NCBI GenBank assembly: GCA_029974855.1
Contig: JARKQO010000419.1
Coordinates: forward strand, 1 to 16,369
Direction: 5' to 3'
DNA: 16,369 bases
Source of the DNA: Eubacteriales bacterium
GTDB lineage: Bacteria > Bacillota_A > Clostridia > Christensenellales > Aristaeellaceae
The notes under the pieces are model-generated. The model was not told the origin of the DNA. It ran no database searches and saw nothing but the letters and a program-made list of their open reading frames with translations. The position numbers and the translations under genes were made by a program. This document shows, one piece after another, positions 8,136 through 15,517 of the stretch (position 1 is its first letter; the number at the start of each line of letters is the position of its first letter).

Positions 8136-8212
8136 GGGCTCGTAGCTCAGCTGGATAGAGTGTTTGACTACGAATCAAAAGGTCGTGGGTTCGAATCCCG
8201 CCGGGCTCACCA
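8136..8212 (+). tRNA. tRNA-Arg (anticodon ACG)
   Basis: A complete 77-base tRNA with encoded CCA. The acceptor arm pairs GGGCTCG (8136-8142) with CGGGCTC (8202-8208) using two G-T wobbles; D stem GCTC/GAGT; anticodon stem TTTGA/TCAAA around loop CTACGAA (8168-8174) with anticodon ACG at 8170-8172; T arm GTGGG-TTCGAAT-CCCGC. The A of the anticodon is normally edited to inosine so that CGU, CGC and CGA are read. The gene has its own promoter and is followed by a long hairpin. tRNA-Arg genes are common phage and island integration sites, and a restriction cassette begins just downstream. Confidence 0.97.
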
Positions 8213-8230
8213 AGAATACCGACAGTCGTT

Positions 8231-8272
8231 GGTAGCAAGAGACTCACCGATTGTGGTGGGTCTTTTGCTATC
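8231..8272 (+). terminator. Long hairpin after tRNA-Arg, probable transcription terminator
   Basis: Bases 8231-8249 pair with 8254-8272 (19 pairs including a few G-T wobbles) around an ATTG loop. It lies 18 bases after the tRNA CCA end and before the hsdM promoter, the right place for a tRNA terminator. The T tract after the stem is weak (TCTTT, partly inside the stem), so efficiency is uncertain; it might work in both directions. Confidence 0.55.
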
Positions 8273-8309
8273 TTTGCAAATGGTTTCTAAAACCCTCTGT
8301 TTTTTGAAA

Positions 8310-8338
8310 TTGCGACAATAGGCGGTTTCTGGTATACT
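8310..8338 (+). promoter_or_regulatory. Promoter of the hsdMSR operon
   Basis: TTGCGA (8310-8315), 17-base spacer, TATACT (8333-8338), with TGG directly before the -10 giving an extended -10. Start would be near 8345, leaving a leader of about 110 bases before hsdM. A second -35-like TTGAAA at 8304 is 23 bases away, too far to pair with this -10. Confidence 0.7.
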
Positions 8339-8382
8339 ATCTTCATATGGTTTTACGCCCAGTTCCCAAACAAAGCCCGAAA

Positions 8383-8432
8383 TTACGCGTGATCCGCCAT
8401 GATACGATCCGGCCGCGATCAGTGATGCGTAA
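8383..8432 (+). promoter_or_regulatory. Inverted repeat in the hsdM leader
   Basis: TTACGC (8383-8388) pairs with GCGTAA (8427-8432), and inside it GTGATC (8389-8394) can pair with GATCA near 8417-8421, with a CGGCCG palindrome between. The element ends 8 bases before the AAGGAG ribosome binding site (8441-8446), so it could be a leader hairpin or an operator that tunes hsdM expression. The function is inference; only the symmetry is visible. Confidence 0.35.
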
Positions 8433-8455
8433 CCGAGGATAAGGAGCAAAACACG

Positions 8456-10021
8456 ATGGACAACAGGAAAGAACAGGAACGCGATGAGTTGCACCGCACC
8501 ATATGGAGCATCGCCAACGATCTGCGGGGCAGCGTGGACGGCTGGGATTTCAAGCAGTATGTGCTTGGCATGCTCTTCTACCGCTTTATATCCGAGAATT
8601 TTGCCGATTACATCAACCAGGGCGAACAGGAAGCCGGGCATCCGGATTTCGACTACGCCCTTCTTGCCGATGCAAGCGCGGAACAGGCCCGGGCCGACCT
8701 GGTGGAAACGAAGGGTTTTTTCATTTTGCCCAGCCAGCTGTTCGCAAACGTACGCAGGCGCGCGCCCCGGGATGAAAACCTGAACGAAACCCTGGAAGGG
8801 GTTTTCAAGGCGATCGAAGCCTCGGCCCAGGGCACCGGCAGCGAGGACAACTTCAAGGGCCTGTTTGAGGATCTGGACGTGAACAGCAACAAGCTAGGAG
8901 GCACCGTGGCGAAGCGCAACGAAAAGCTGGTGAAGCTGATGAACGGCGTCGGCGATATGCGCCTGGGGGACTACAAAGACAACACCATCGACGCCTTTGG
9001 CGACGCCTATGAGTTCCTGATGACCATGTACGCATCCAACGCGGGGAAGAGCGGCGGTGAGTTCTTCACGCCCCAGGAGGTTTCGGAGCTTCTGACCCGC
9101 ATTGCCTTGCATGGAAAAACGGAAGTGAACAAGGTGTACGATCCGGCCTGCGGCAGCGGCTCCCTTCTTCTCAAGGCGGTGAAGATCCTTGGGAAAGAGA
9201 ATGTCAGGCTGGGCTTTTTCGGGCAGGAAATCAACATCACCACCTACAACCTTTGCCGTATCAATATGTTTTTGCATGACATCGACTACGATAAATTCGA
9301 CATCGCCCACGGCGACACCCTCACCGAGCCCGCCCACTGGGACGATGAGCCCTTTGAAGCTATCGTCTCCAATCCGCCCTATTCCATCCGGTGGGAAGGC
9401 GACGGCAACGCCCTGATGATCAACGACCCGCGCTTCGCCCTGGCGGGGGTGCTTGCGCCCAAAAGCAAGGCCGACCTCGCGTTCATCATGCATAGCCTTT
9501 CCTGGCTGGCCACCAACGGTACGGCAGCCATCGTCTGTTTCCCCGGCGTCATGTACCGGGGTGGAGCGGAAAGGAAAATCCGCCAGCATCTGATTGACAA
9601 CAACTTCATCGACTGCGTCATTCAGCTCCCGGCCAACCTGTTCTTCGGCACCAGCATCGCCACCTGCATCATGGTGCTGAAAAAGTCCAAGAGCGATAAC
9701 AGCACGCTGTTCATTGACGCGTCCGGCGAATGCGTCAAGGTGACCAACAGCAATAAGCTGACGGAGGAGAATATCCGCGCGATTCTGGCGCTCTACGTCG
9801 GCCGCGCGGACAAAGAGTATCTATCTAGGCTGGTGCCCAACAGCAAGGTGGCGGAGCAGGAGTATAATCTGTCCGTTTCCACCTATGTGGAGCGGGAGGA
9901 CACCAGCGAGAAAGTGGATATTGTAAAGCTCAACGCGGAGATTGAGGAGATCGTGGCGCGAGAGCAGGCGCTGCGAGAGGAGATTGACAGGATCATCGCG
10001 GAGATTGAGGTGGGAGAATGA
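8456..10021 (+). CDS. hsdM: Type I restriction-modification system methyltransferase subunit HsdM
   Basis: This 521-residue N6-adenine methyltransferase transfers methyl from S-adenosylmethionine to adenine in the bipartite target chosen by HsdS. It has the HsdM N-terminal helical domain (about 10-165), then GKSGGEFFTPQEVSELL (198-214), the AdoMet motif DPACGSGSLL (229-238), FGQEIN (255-260), and the catalytic NPPYS (306-310). Length is almost exactly that of EcoR124I HsdM (type IC). The ATG at 8456 has AAGGAG nine bases upstream and a promoter at 8310-8338. The stop overlaps the hsdS start as ATGA. A functional enzyme would be an M2S1 trimer, and all key motifs are intact. Base use is less G-run-rich than in the ABC and glycan genes on the left, consistent with acquisition. 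Confidence 0.97.
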   Translation: MDNRKEQERDELHRTIWSIANDLRGSVDGWDFKQYVLGMLFYRFISENFADYINQGEQEAGHPDFDYALLADASAEQARADLVETKGFFILPSQLFANVRRRAPRDENLNETLEGVFKAIEASAQGTGSEDNFKGLFEDLDVNSNKLGGTVAKRNEKLVKLMNGVGDMRLGDYKDNTIDAFGDAYEFLMTMYASNAGKSGGEFFTPQEVSELLTRIALHGKTEVNKVYDPACGSGSLLLKAVKILGKENVRLGFFGQEINITTYNLCRINMFLHDIDYDKFDIAHGDTLTEPAHWDDEPFEAIVSNPPYSIRWEGDGNALMINDPRFALAGVLAPKSKADLAFIMHSLSWLATNGTAAIVCFPGVMYRGGAERKIRQHLIDNNFIDCVIQLPANLFFGTSIATCIMVLKKSKSDNSTLFIDASGECVKVTNSNKLTEENIRAILALYVGRADKEYLSRLVPNSKVAEQEYNLSVSTYVEREDTSEKVDIVKLNAEIEEIVAREQALREEIDRIIAEIEVGE

Positions 10022-11235
10022 GCAGGCTGGAAGAGCTGATAGCGGAGCTATGTGTTGATGGCGTAAAATATGGTGAGTTTGGTACAATGGCAAAAATCGT
10101 TCGCGGAGCGTCCCCTCGTCCAATTTCAAACTTTGTAACAGATGATGCCAATGGCATCTGTTGGATAAAAATTGGTGACGTTAAGCCAGGCAGTAAATAC
10201 ATAACTGAAACCGCCGAGCGCATTACAGCCGAAGGTGCTGAAAAATCTCGCTTTGTTAATCCGGATGATTTTGTCTTGTCGAATTCCATGAGTTTTGGCC
10301 GTCCGTATATTATGAAAATATCCGGCTGTATCCATGACGGCTGGCTTTCAATTAGCAAATTCGAGGATTTCTTTACACCGGATTTTTTATACTATTTATT
10401 AAGTTCAAACATAGTTCAGAGGGACATGGCACAAAGGGCATCAAATGGAACAGTTCAAAACCTAAACGCTGACATCGTAAAAGGATTGAGATTACCTGTT
10501 CCACCACTGCCAGTACAGCAAGAAATCGTTCGAGTACTAGATAGTTTTACGGAGCTTACAGCGGAGCTTACAGCGGAGCTTACAGCGGAATTTACAGCTC
10601 GCCAAAAGCAATATGAATATTACAGGGATTTACTCTTGACATTTGACGATACCAACAGCACAATCTCAAGACAGACAGACAGAAGAATCGCGGTTGAATG
10701 GCTGACGTTGGGCGAAACCTGTACGCTGAAAGCAGGGAAGGCGATTTCATCATACGAAATCGCTGACAAAAAGAGCAAAGAAACACCTTTCCCGTGTTAT
10801 GGTGGCAATAGTCTTCGAGGCTATGCAAAGACACCCAATCACAAAGGTAATGTGCCTTTGGTTGGCCGTCAGGGCGCTTTATGCGGGAACGTGTGTTATG
10901 CAACAGGGGAATTTTATGCGACAGAACATGCCGTAGTGGTTACTCCGACGGAACGATACAATCCGCGCTTTCTGTACTATTTGCTGGTAGCTGCTGATCT
11001 CAATCAGTATAAAACCGCAGGAGCGCAGCCGGGACTTTCGGTTGCACGCTTGGAAAGAATTCAACTGCCCGTGCCTTCACTGGAGGATCAAGCCCGCATT
11101 GTATCCATCCTGGACCGCTTCGATGCCCTCTGCAACGACCTGACCAACATCCTCCCCGCCGAAATCGAAGCACGGCGCAAGCAATACGAATACTATCGGG
11201 ACAAACTGCTGACCTTCAAGGAGTTGGGCGCATGA
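10018..11235 (+). CDS. hsdS: Type I restriction-modification system specificity subunit HsdS
   Basis: This 405-residue DNA-recognition subunit has two target recognition domains (about 1-155 and 220-345), each followed by a conserved helical segment. The first segment runs LPVPPLPVQQEIVRVLDSF into TAEL repeats and then RQKQYEYYRDLLLTF (195-209); the second runs LPVPSLEDQARIVSILDRF into RRKQYEYYRDKLLTF near the C terminus. The near-identical segments show the pseudo-symmetric half-subunit plan. Each TRD reads one half of a bipartite target, and the helices set the distance between halves. The target sequence cannot be inferred. The gene overlaps hsdM and hsdR by ATGA at both ends. The region from about 10060 to 10700 is clearly more AT-rich than hsdM (20 of 60 GC in 10381-10440, against 37 of 60 in hsdM at 9121-9180), typical of a reassorted TRD. 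Confidence 0.96.
   Translation: MSRLEELIAELCVDGVKYGEFGTMAKIVRGASPRPISNFVTDDANGICWIKIGDVKPGSKYITETAERITAEGAEKSRFVNPDDFVLSNSMSFGRPYIMKISGCIHDGWLSISKFEDFFTPDFLYYLLSSNIVQRDMAQRASNGTVQNLNADIVKGLRLPVPPLPVQQEIVRVLDSFTELTAELTAELTAEFTARQKQYEYYRDLLLTFDDTNSTISRQTDRRIAVEWLTLGETCTLKAGKAISSYEIADKKSKETPFPCYGGNSLRGYAKTPNHKGNVPLVGRQGALCGNVCYATGEFYATEHAVVVTPTERYNPRFLYYLLVAADLNQYKTAGAQPGLSVARLERIQLPVPSLEDQARIVSILDRFDALCNDLTNILPAEIEARRKQYEYYRDKLLTFKELGA
10551..10598 (+). repeat. 12-bp tandem repeats encoding TAEL units in the HsdS spacer
   Basis: Three exact copies of GGAGCTTACAGC (10551-10562, 10563-10574, 10575-10586) are followed by a variant GGAATTTACAGC (10587-10598). Because 12 is a multiple of three, gain or loss of a unit adds or removes four residues without a frameshift. 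The protein reads TEL, TAEL, TAEL, TAEF, TA (178-194) in the central conserved helix. In EcoR124I versus EcoR124II a one-unit difference in TAEL copies is known to change the spacer of the recognition site by one base. Confidence 0.95.
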
Positions 11236-14200
11236 GTACTTACAACATCGTTGCTTCCACAAACGAGAGCACCGTTGTTTCCGAATATATCCCGCAGGCT
11301 GCCCGCTCGGACGCATACCAGAGCGAGGCCGCGCTGGAGGCGGAGTTCATCCGCCTGCTGGGCCAGCAGGGCTATGAATACCTGACCATCCATGACGAAA
11401 AGGCGCTGATCGCCAACCTGCGCAGGCAGTTGGCGCTTCTGAACGGCTACACCTTTTCTGATGGGGAATGGGACAGGTTTTTTCGGGAGCGCATCGCCAA
11501 CACCAACGACGGCATTGTGGAAAAAACCCGCAAAATACAGACCGACCATGTCCAGGTCCTGCAGCGGGACGACGGCTCGACCAAAAACATCAGCCTGATC
11601 GACAAAAAGAACATCCACAACAACCGCTTGCAGGTGATCAACCAGTATGAGGAAACGGCGGGAGCGCACGATACGCGCTTTGACGTCACCATACTGGTGA
11701 ATGGCCTGCCGCTGGTGCATATCGAGCTCAAGCGGCGCGGCGTGGCCATCCGCGAGGCTTTCAACCAGATCAAACGCTATCAGCGGGACAGTTTCTGGGC
11801 GGCCAGCGGCCTGTATGAGTATGTCCAGATTTTCGTGATCTCCAACGGCACCCATACCAAGTACTATTCCAATACGACCCGTGACAGCCACATCAGGGAG
11901 ATGGGGGAAGGGGAGCGCACCAAGAGCAAGAAAACCAGCAACAGCTTTGAATTTACGTCCTTCTGGGCGGACGGGAATAACAAGGTCATCGCCGACCTGG
12001 TGGACTTCACCAGGACGTTTTTTGCCAAGCACGCGATTTTGAGCATTCTCACCCGCTATTGCGTGTTCACATCGGAAGACCTGCTGCTGGTGATGCGCCC
12101 CTACCAGATCGCCGCCACGGAGCGGATTCTGAACCGGATACAGATTTCGACCAATTACAAAAAGACCGGCGGCATCGAGGCTGGCGGCTATATCTGGCAC
12201 ACCACCGGCAGCGGCAAGACGCTGACCTCCTTCAAGACCGCGCAGCTTGCCTCCCAGCTTCCCTATATTGACAAGGTGCTTTTCGTCGTGGACCGCAAGG
12301 ATTTGGACTACCAGACCATGAAGGAATACGACCGCTTTGAAAAGGGCGCGGCCAACGGGAACACCAGCACCCGGATCTTGCAAAAGCAGCTGGAAAACCC
12401 CCAGGCCCGCATCATCATCACCACCATTCAAAAGCTGGACGTGTTTATCAGCAAAAACAAGCATCACGACGTATACCGGAAGCACGTCGTCCTGATCTTC
12501 GACGAATGCCACCGCTCGCAGTTCGGCGATATGCATAAGTCGATCACAAAAGCCTTCAAGGACTATCACCTGTTTGGCTTTACCGGCACGCCGATTTTCG
12601 CCGCCAATGCCGGAAGCGGGGGGAATCCCCTGCTGCGCACCACCCCCCAGGCCTTCGGCCACAAGCTGCACACCTATACCATCGTGGACGCGATCAATGA
12701 CGGGAACGTCTTGCCGTTCCGGATTGACTACATCAATACGATCAAGGAAAAAGAGGATATCAAGGATAAGAACGTGATCGCCATCGACCGGGAGAGGGCC
12801 ATGAGCGACCCGCACCGCGTGCAGGACGTTACGGCCTATATCCTTGCGCACTTCGACCAGAAGACGAAGCGCGGCAGCTTTTATTCCCTCAAGGGTCAGC
12901 GCGTGGCCGGATTCAACTCCATTTTCGCCGTCAGCTCGATTCCCATGGCCATGCGCTATTATGCGGAATTCAAGAAGCAGCTTGCGGAGGTCAACCGCAG
13001 GCTGACCGTGGCGACGATTTTCAGCTTTTGCGCCAATGAGGACGACCCGGAAGATATTCTGGCAGACGAAAACTTCGACACCGGCAGCCTGGACCAGACC
13101 TCGCGGAATTTTCTCGATTCCGCCATCGCGGATTATAACGCCACCTTCCACACCAACTTTGATACCTCCGCGGACAAGTTTCAAAACTACTATAAGGACT
13201 TGTCCCAGCGCACAAAGAAGCGGGAAGTGGATTTGCTGATCGTGGTCAATATGTTCCTGACGGGCTTTGACGCCACTACCCTCAACACGCTGTGGGTGGA
13301 TAAAAACCTGAAGCAGCATGGGTTGATTCAGGCTTTTTCCAGAACCAACCGCATCCTGAATTCCGTCAAGACATTTGGCAACATCGTTTGCTTCCGTGAT
13401 CTGCAACAGGAAACCGATGCCGCCATCGCGCTTTTTGGCGATAAGGAAGCCGGAAGCATCGTGAAGCTGAAAGACTACAACGCCTATTATGACGGCTATG
13501 ACGATGGGGACAAGCATCAGCCGGGGTATACCGAGTTGATCGACGAACTGATCTCGAAATATCCGGAAGGGCAGTCGATCATCGGCGAACAGAACCAAAA
13601 GGAGTTCATCTCGCTTTTCGGCACGATCCTGCGGCTGAAAAACATTTTGTCGGCCTTTGACGAGTTTGCCGGGAACGAGCTTTTGCCAGACAGGGCGTTT
13701 CAGGATTATCAGAGCGTCTATATCGACCTGTATCAGGATTTCAGCAAGCGCCGGGAGGGCGAAAAAGAGCAGATCAACGATGATATCGTATTTGAGATCG
13801 AGCTGATCCGGCAGGTTGAAATCAATATCGACTATATCCTGATGATGGTGGCCAGGTACCACGAGTCCAACTGCAAGGACAAAGAGATCCTGGTGGACAT
13901 CCGCAAGGCGATTGAGGCCACCCTCCAGTTGCGCAGCAAGAAGCAGTTGATTGAGGAGTTCATTGCCAGCGTCAACGCTTCCACCAAGGTGGACGAAGAC
14001 TGGCGGCGGTTCGTGCAGCAGCGGAAGGAAGAGGAGATCGCGTCCATCATCACGGAGGAAAAGCTAAAGCCTGAGGAAACCCGAAAGTTGATCGACAACT
14101 CCTTCCGTGACGGCGTGCTGAAAACCACCGGCACCGACATCGACCGCATCATGCCTCCGGTGTCCCGCTTCGGCGGCGGAAACCGGGCGGCAACGAAGCA

Positions 14201-14255
14201 GACAGTCATTGAGCGGTTAAAGGAATTCTTTGACAAATACTTCGGGATCATATGA
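11232..14255 (+). CDS. hsdR: Type I restriction-modification system endonuclease/translocase subunit HsdR
   Basis: This 1007-residue motor subunit cleaves unmethylated DNA after ATP-driven translocation. The N-terminal nuclease has a PD-(D/E)xK core: D151 in RFDVTIL, and E165 and K167 in HIELKRRG, followed by the QxxxY element Q179-Y183. These are the same positions I recall for EcoR124I HsdR. The superfamily 2 helicase follows, with Walker A HTTGSGKT (323-330, K329), DECH box (424-427), GFTGTP (449-454), and a later QAFSRTNR (700-707). The C-terminal helical domain for complex assembly completes a normal-length protein. The start overlaps hsdS (ATGA) and has AAGGAG upstream. All motifs are intact, so the system should be restriction-competent; family and order (M-S-R) fit type IC. 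Confidence 0.97.
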   Translation: MSTYNIVASTNESTVVSEYIPQAARSDAYQSEAALEAEFIRLLGQQGYEYLTIHDEKALIANLRRQLALLNGYTFSDGEWDRFFRERIANTNDGIVEKTRKIQTDHVQVLQRDDGSTKNISLIDKKNIHNNRLQVINQYEETAGAHDTRFDVTILVNGLPLVHIELKRRGVAIREAFNQIKRYQRDSFWAASGLYEYVQIFVISNGTHTKYYSNTTRDSHIREMGEGERTKSKKTSNSFEFTSFWADGNNKVIADLVDFTRTFFAKHAILSILTRYCVFTSEDLLLVMRPYQIAATERILNRIQISTNYKKTGGIEAGGYIWHTTGSGKTLTSFKTAQLASQLPYIDKVLFVVDRKDLDYQTMKEYDRFEKGAANGNTSTRILQKQLENPQARIIITTIQKLDVFISKNKHHDVYRKHVVLIFDECHRSQFGDMHKSITKAFKDYHLFGFTGTPIFAANAGSGGNPLLRTTPQAFGHKLHTYTIVDAINDGNVLPFRIDYINTIKEKEDIKDKNVIAIDRERAMSDPHRVQDVTAYILAHFDQKTKRGSFYSLKGQRVAGFNSIFAVSSIPMAMRYYAEFKKQLAEVNRRLTVATIFSFCANEDDPEDILADENFDTGSLDQTSRNFLDSAIADYNATFHTNFDTSADKFQNYYKDLSQRTKKREVDLLIVVNMFLTGFDATTLNTLWVDKNLKQHGLIQAFSRTNRILNSVKTFGNIVCFRDLQQETDAAIALFGDKEAGSIVKLKDYNAYYDGYDDGDKHQPGYTELIDELISKYPEGQSIIGEQNQKEFISLFGTILRLKNILSAFDEFAGNELLPDRAFQDYQSVYIDLYQDFSKRREGEKEQINDDIVFEIELIRQVEINIDYILMMVARYHESNCKDKEILVDIRKAIEATLQLRSKKQLIEEFIASVNASTKVDEDWRRFVQQRKEEEIASIITEEKLKPEETRKLIDNSFRDGVLKTTGTDIDRIMPPVSRFGGGNRAATKQTVIERLKEFFDKYFGII

Positions 14256-14377
14256 AAAGGGTGGCACAACTTCACGAAAACGAGTGGGACGCATCTATTA
14301 TTGAAGTTCTTTTGGAGTGTACCGGCAAGCTGTGGAATGATATCTTCCGGTATCGGATTAGGCAGAGAACCCCTTGA
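14252..14377 (+). CDS. Possible 41-residue small protein overlapping the hsdR stop
   Basis: An ATG at 14252 overlaps the hsdR TGA in the same ATGA arrangement that joins hsdM-hsdS and hsdS-hsdR, and opens a 41-codon frame ending at TGA 14375-14377. It would encode a protein starting MKRVAQLHENEWDAS, with a probable amphipathic helix (IIEVLLECTGKLWNDIF) and a basic tail (RYRIRQ). The upstream ribosome site is weak (CGGGA), unlike the good sites of the other genes, so coupled translation would be needed. I recognise no family. Alternatives are a degraded gene fragment at the end of the acquired cassette, or chance. Confidence 0.3.
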   Translation: MKRVAQLHENEWDASIIEVLLECTGKLWNDIFRYRIRQRTP

Positions 14378-14401
14378 AATTCGAAAGGAAGGCGATTGTT
14401 C

Positions 14402-14980
14402 ATGGATGTGCGCACCGCTATCGAGGACCGCCGCAGTATCAGGCGGTTCAAACCCGACCCGCTCCCCGGGGAGCTTGTCACCGCCATTCTGGATGCCGCC
14501 AGGCTGGCCCCCTCGGGCAAGAACAACCAGCCCTGGCGTTTCGTCGTCGTACAGGGGGAGGCCAGGAGACAGATGGGGGAATGCCTGCAGGCGGGGCTTG
14601 CCGCCTCCAGGAAGCGGGGCCTTCCCCTGGGCAGCGCGGAGAACACCTTCCGCATCATGGGGGAGGCCCCCGCCACGGTATTCGTGTTCAACCCCGGGGA
14701 TACCCCGCCCTGGGAGGACAAGCCCATCCTCCGGCGGGTGGGCACGCTGGTGGACACCCAATCCGTGGGCGCGGCGATCCAGAACATGCTGCTGCGGGCC
14801 CAGGAGCTGGGCGTGGGCTCGCTGTGGATTTGCGACACCTTCTACGCCCATGACGAGGTGTGCGCCTGGCTGGGGCAGCGGGGCCTGCTGGTGGCGGCGG
14901 TGGCCCTGGGCTATCCGGACGAAGCGCCGGGGGCCAGGCCCCGCAAGGCGCTGGAGGCGCTGGTGACCTGGCGGGAGTAG
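14402..14980 (+). CDS. Nitroreductase family protein (FMN-dependent oxidoreductase)
   Basis: This 192-residue nitroreductase-fold flavoprotein would be a homodimer that binds FMN and reduces nitro, quinone or similar substrates with NAD(P)H; the true substrate is not predictable. Visible family elements are the N-terminal EDRRSIRRFKP (8-18) with the basic residues that hold the FMN phosphate, LAPSGKNNQPWRFVVV (35-50), SVGAAIQNMLLRAQELGVGSLWI in the C-terminal half, and a terminal VALGYPDE motif. An upstream in-frame TTG at 14396 exists, but AGGAAGG ends only three bases before it and nine before the ATG at 14402, so the ATG is chosen. It lies about 150 bases after hsdR with a G+C-rich composition like the left-hand genes, so it is probably original host DNA. 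No convincing promoter was found between. Confidence 0.92.
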   Translation: MDVRTAIEDRRSIRRFKPDPLPGELVTAILDAARLAPSGKNNQPWRFVVVQGEARRQMGECLQAGLAASRKRGLPLGSAENTFRIMGEAPATVFVFNPGDTPPWEDKPILRRVGTLVDTQSVGAAIQNMLLRAQELGVGSLWICDTFYAHDEVCAWLGQRGLLVAAVALGYPDEAPGARPRKALEALVTWRE

Positions 14981-15076
14981 CCGGGTAGCCGGGGGGCTTC
15001 TTCCTCAAGCCCTGAGCGTACATCCGGACCTGCCCCATGCAAAGGAGCGCCGGGAATTGAGAATAGGAGCATCAAA

Positions 15077-15517
15077 ATGATTGCTTTGAAGGAAATCACC
15101 CCGGAAAACTTCTGGGATATCATTGAACTGAAGGTGCATCCCCAGCAGCAGGAATGGGTGTTGCCGAACGCGGTGTCCATCGGGCAGGCGAAGGTCCAGC
15201 CGGAATGCATTTCGCTGGCCATTTACAGCGATGATCAGCCGGTGGGGTTTGTGATGTACTGCCTGGACAGGGACGACGGCGAATACTGGATTTACCGCCT
15301 GATGATAGATGCCCGTTTTCAGGGAAAGGGCTATGGGCGGCGGGCTATGGAGCAGGTGATCGCATCGATCCGGCAGGATGACAGCATGCGCAGAATATAC
15401 CTTGGCGTGCACCCGGATGGGCAGGCCGCCATCCGCCTGTATGAAAGCCTGGGCTTTGTTTTCAACGGGCAGGTGTTTGGCAGCGAGCGGATCATGGTGT
15501 CGAATCCTGCCCTATAA
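15077..15517 (+). CDS. GNAT family N-acetyltransferase (BltD/spermidine-type)
   Basis: This 146-residue acetyltransferase transfers acetyl from acetyl-CoA to an amine. The pantetheine-binding motif A is YRLMIDARFQGKGYGRRAM (73-91; Q82, G83, G85, G87), and motif B follows with VHPDGQAAIRLYESLGF (111-127). The N-terminal segment with QQEWVLPNAVSIGQA and the DDGEYWIYRLMID stretch resemble diamine/spermidine acetyltransferases such as BltD; the substrate is inferred only from that likeness. TAGGAG precedes the ATG at 15077. The stop overlaps the end of the convergent glycosidase gene by six bases, so both reading frames end in the same short sequence with no room for a separate terminator. Confidence 0.9.
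   Translation: MIALKEITPENFWDIIELKVHPQQQEWVLPNAVSIGQAKVQPECISLAIYSDDQPVGFVMYCLDRDDGEYWIYRLMIDARFQGKGYGRRAMEQVIASIRQDDSMRRIYLGVHPDGQAAIRLYESLGFVFNGQVFGSERIMVSNPAL

Noticed and set aside
7963..8145. 60-codon frame starting by ATGA overlap on the DUF4340 stop
   Set aside because: It crosses the tandem repeat and the tRNA promoter and ends inside the tRNA gene; composition is not protein-like.
8399..8425. Eight-codon upstream ORF in the hsdM leader
   Set aside because: No ribosome binding site and no arginine/regulatory codon run that would suggest attenuation.
8207..8641. 144-codon minus-strand frame across the hsdM leader
   Set aside because: It overlaps the tRNA end, hairpin, promoter and hsdM start and has no family features.
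11193..13862. 889-codon frame on the minus strand opposite hsdR
   Set aside because: It is antisense to an hsdR with all motifs intact and has no ribosome site or recognisable domain; it is a codon-bias shadow.
15498..15512. TCGAATCCTGCC resembling the T-arm of tRNA-Arg, possible attachment site
   Set aside because: Only a short partial match inside the GNAT coding region, with no CCA or acceptor sequence; chance similarity.
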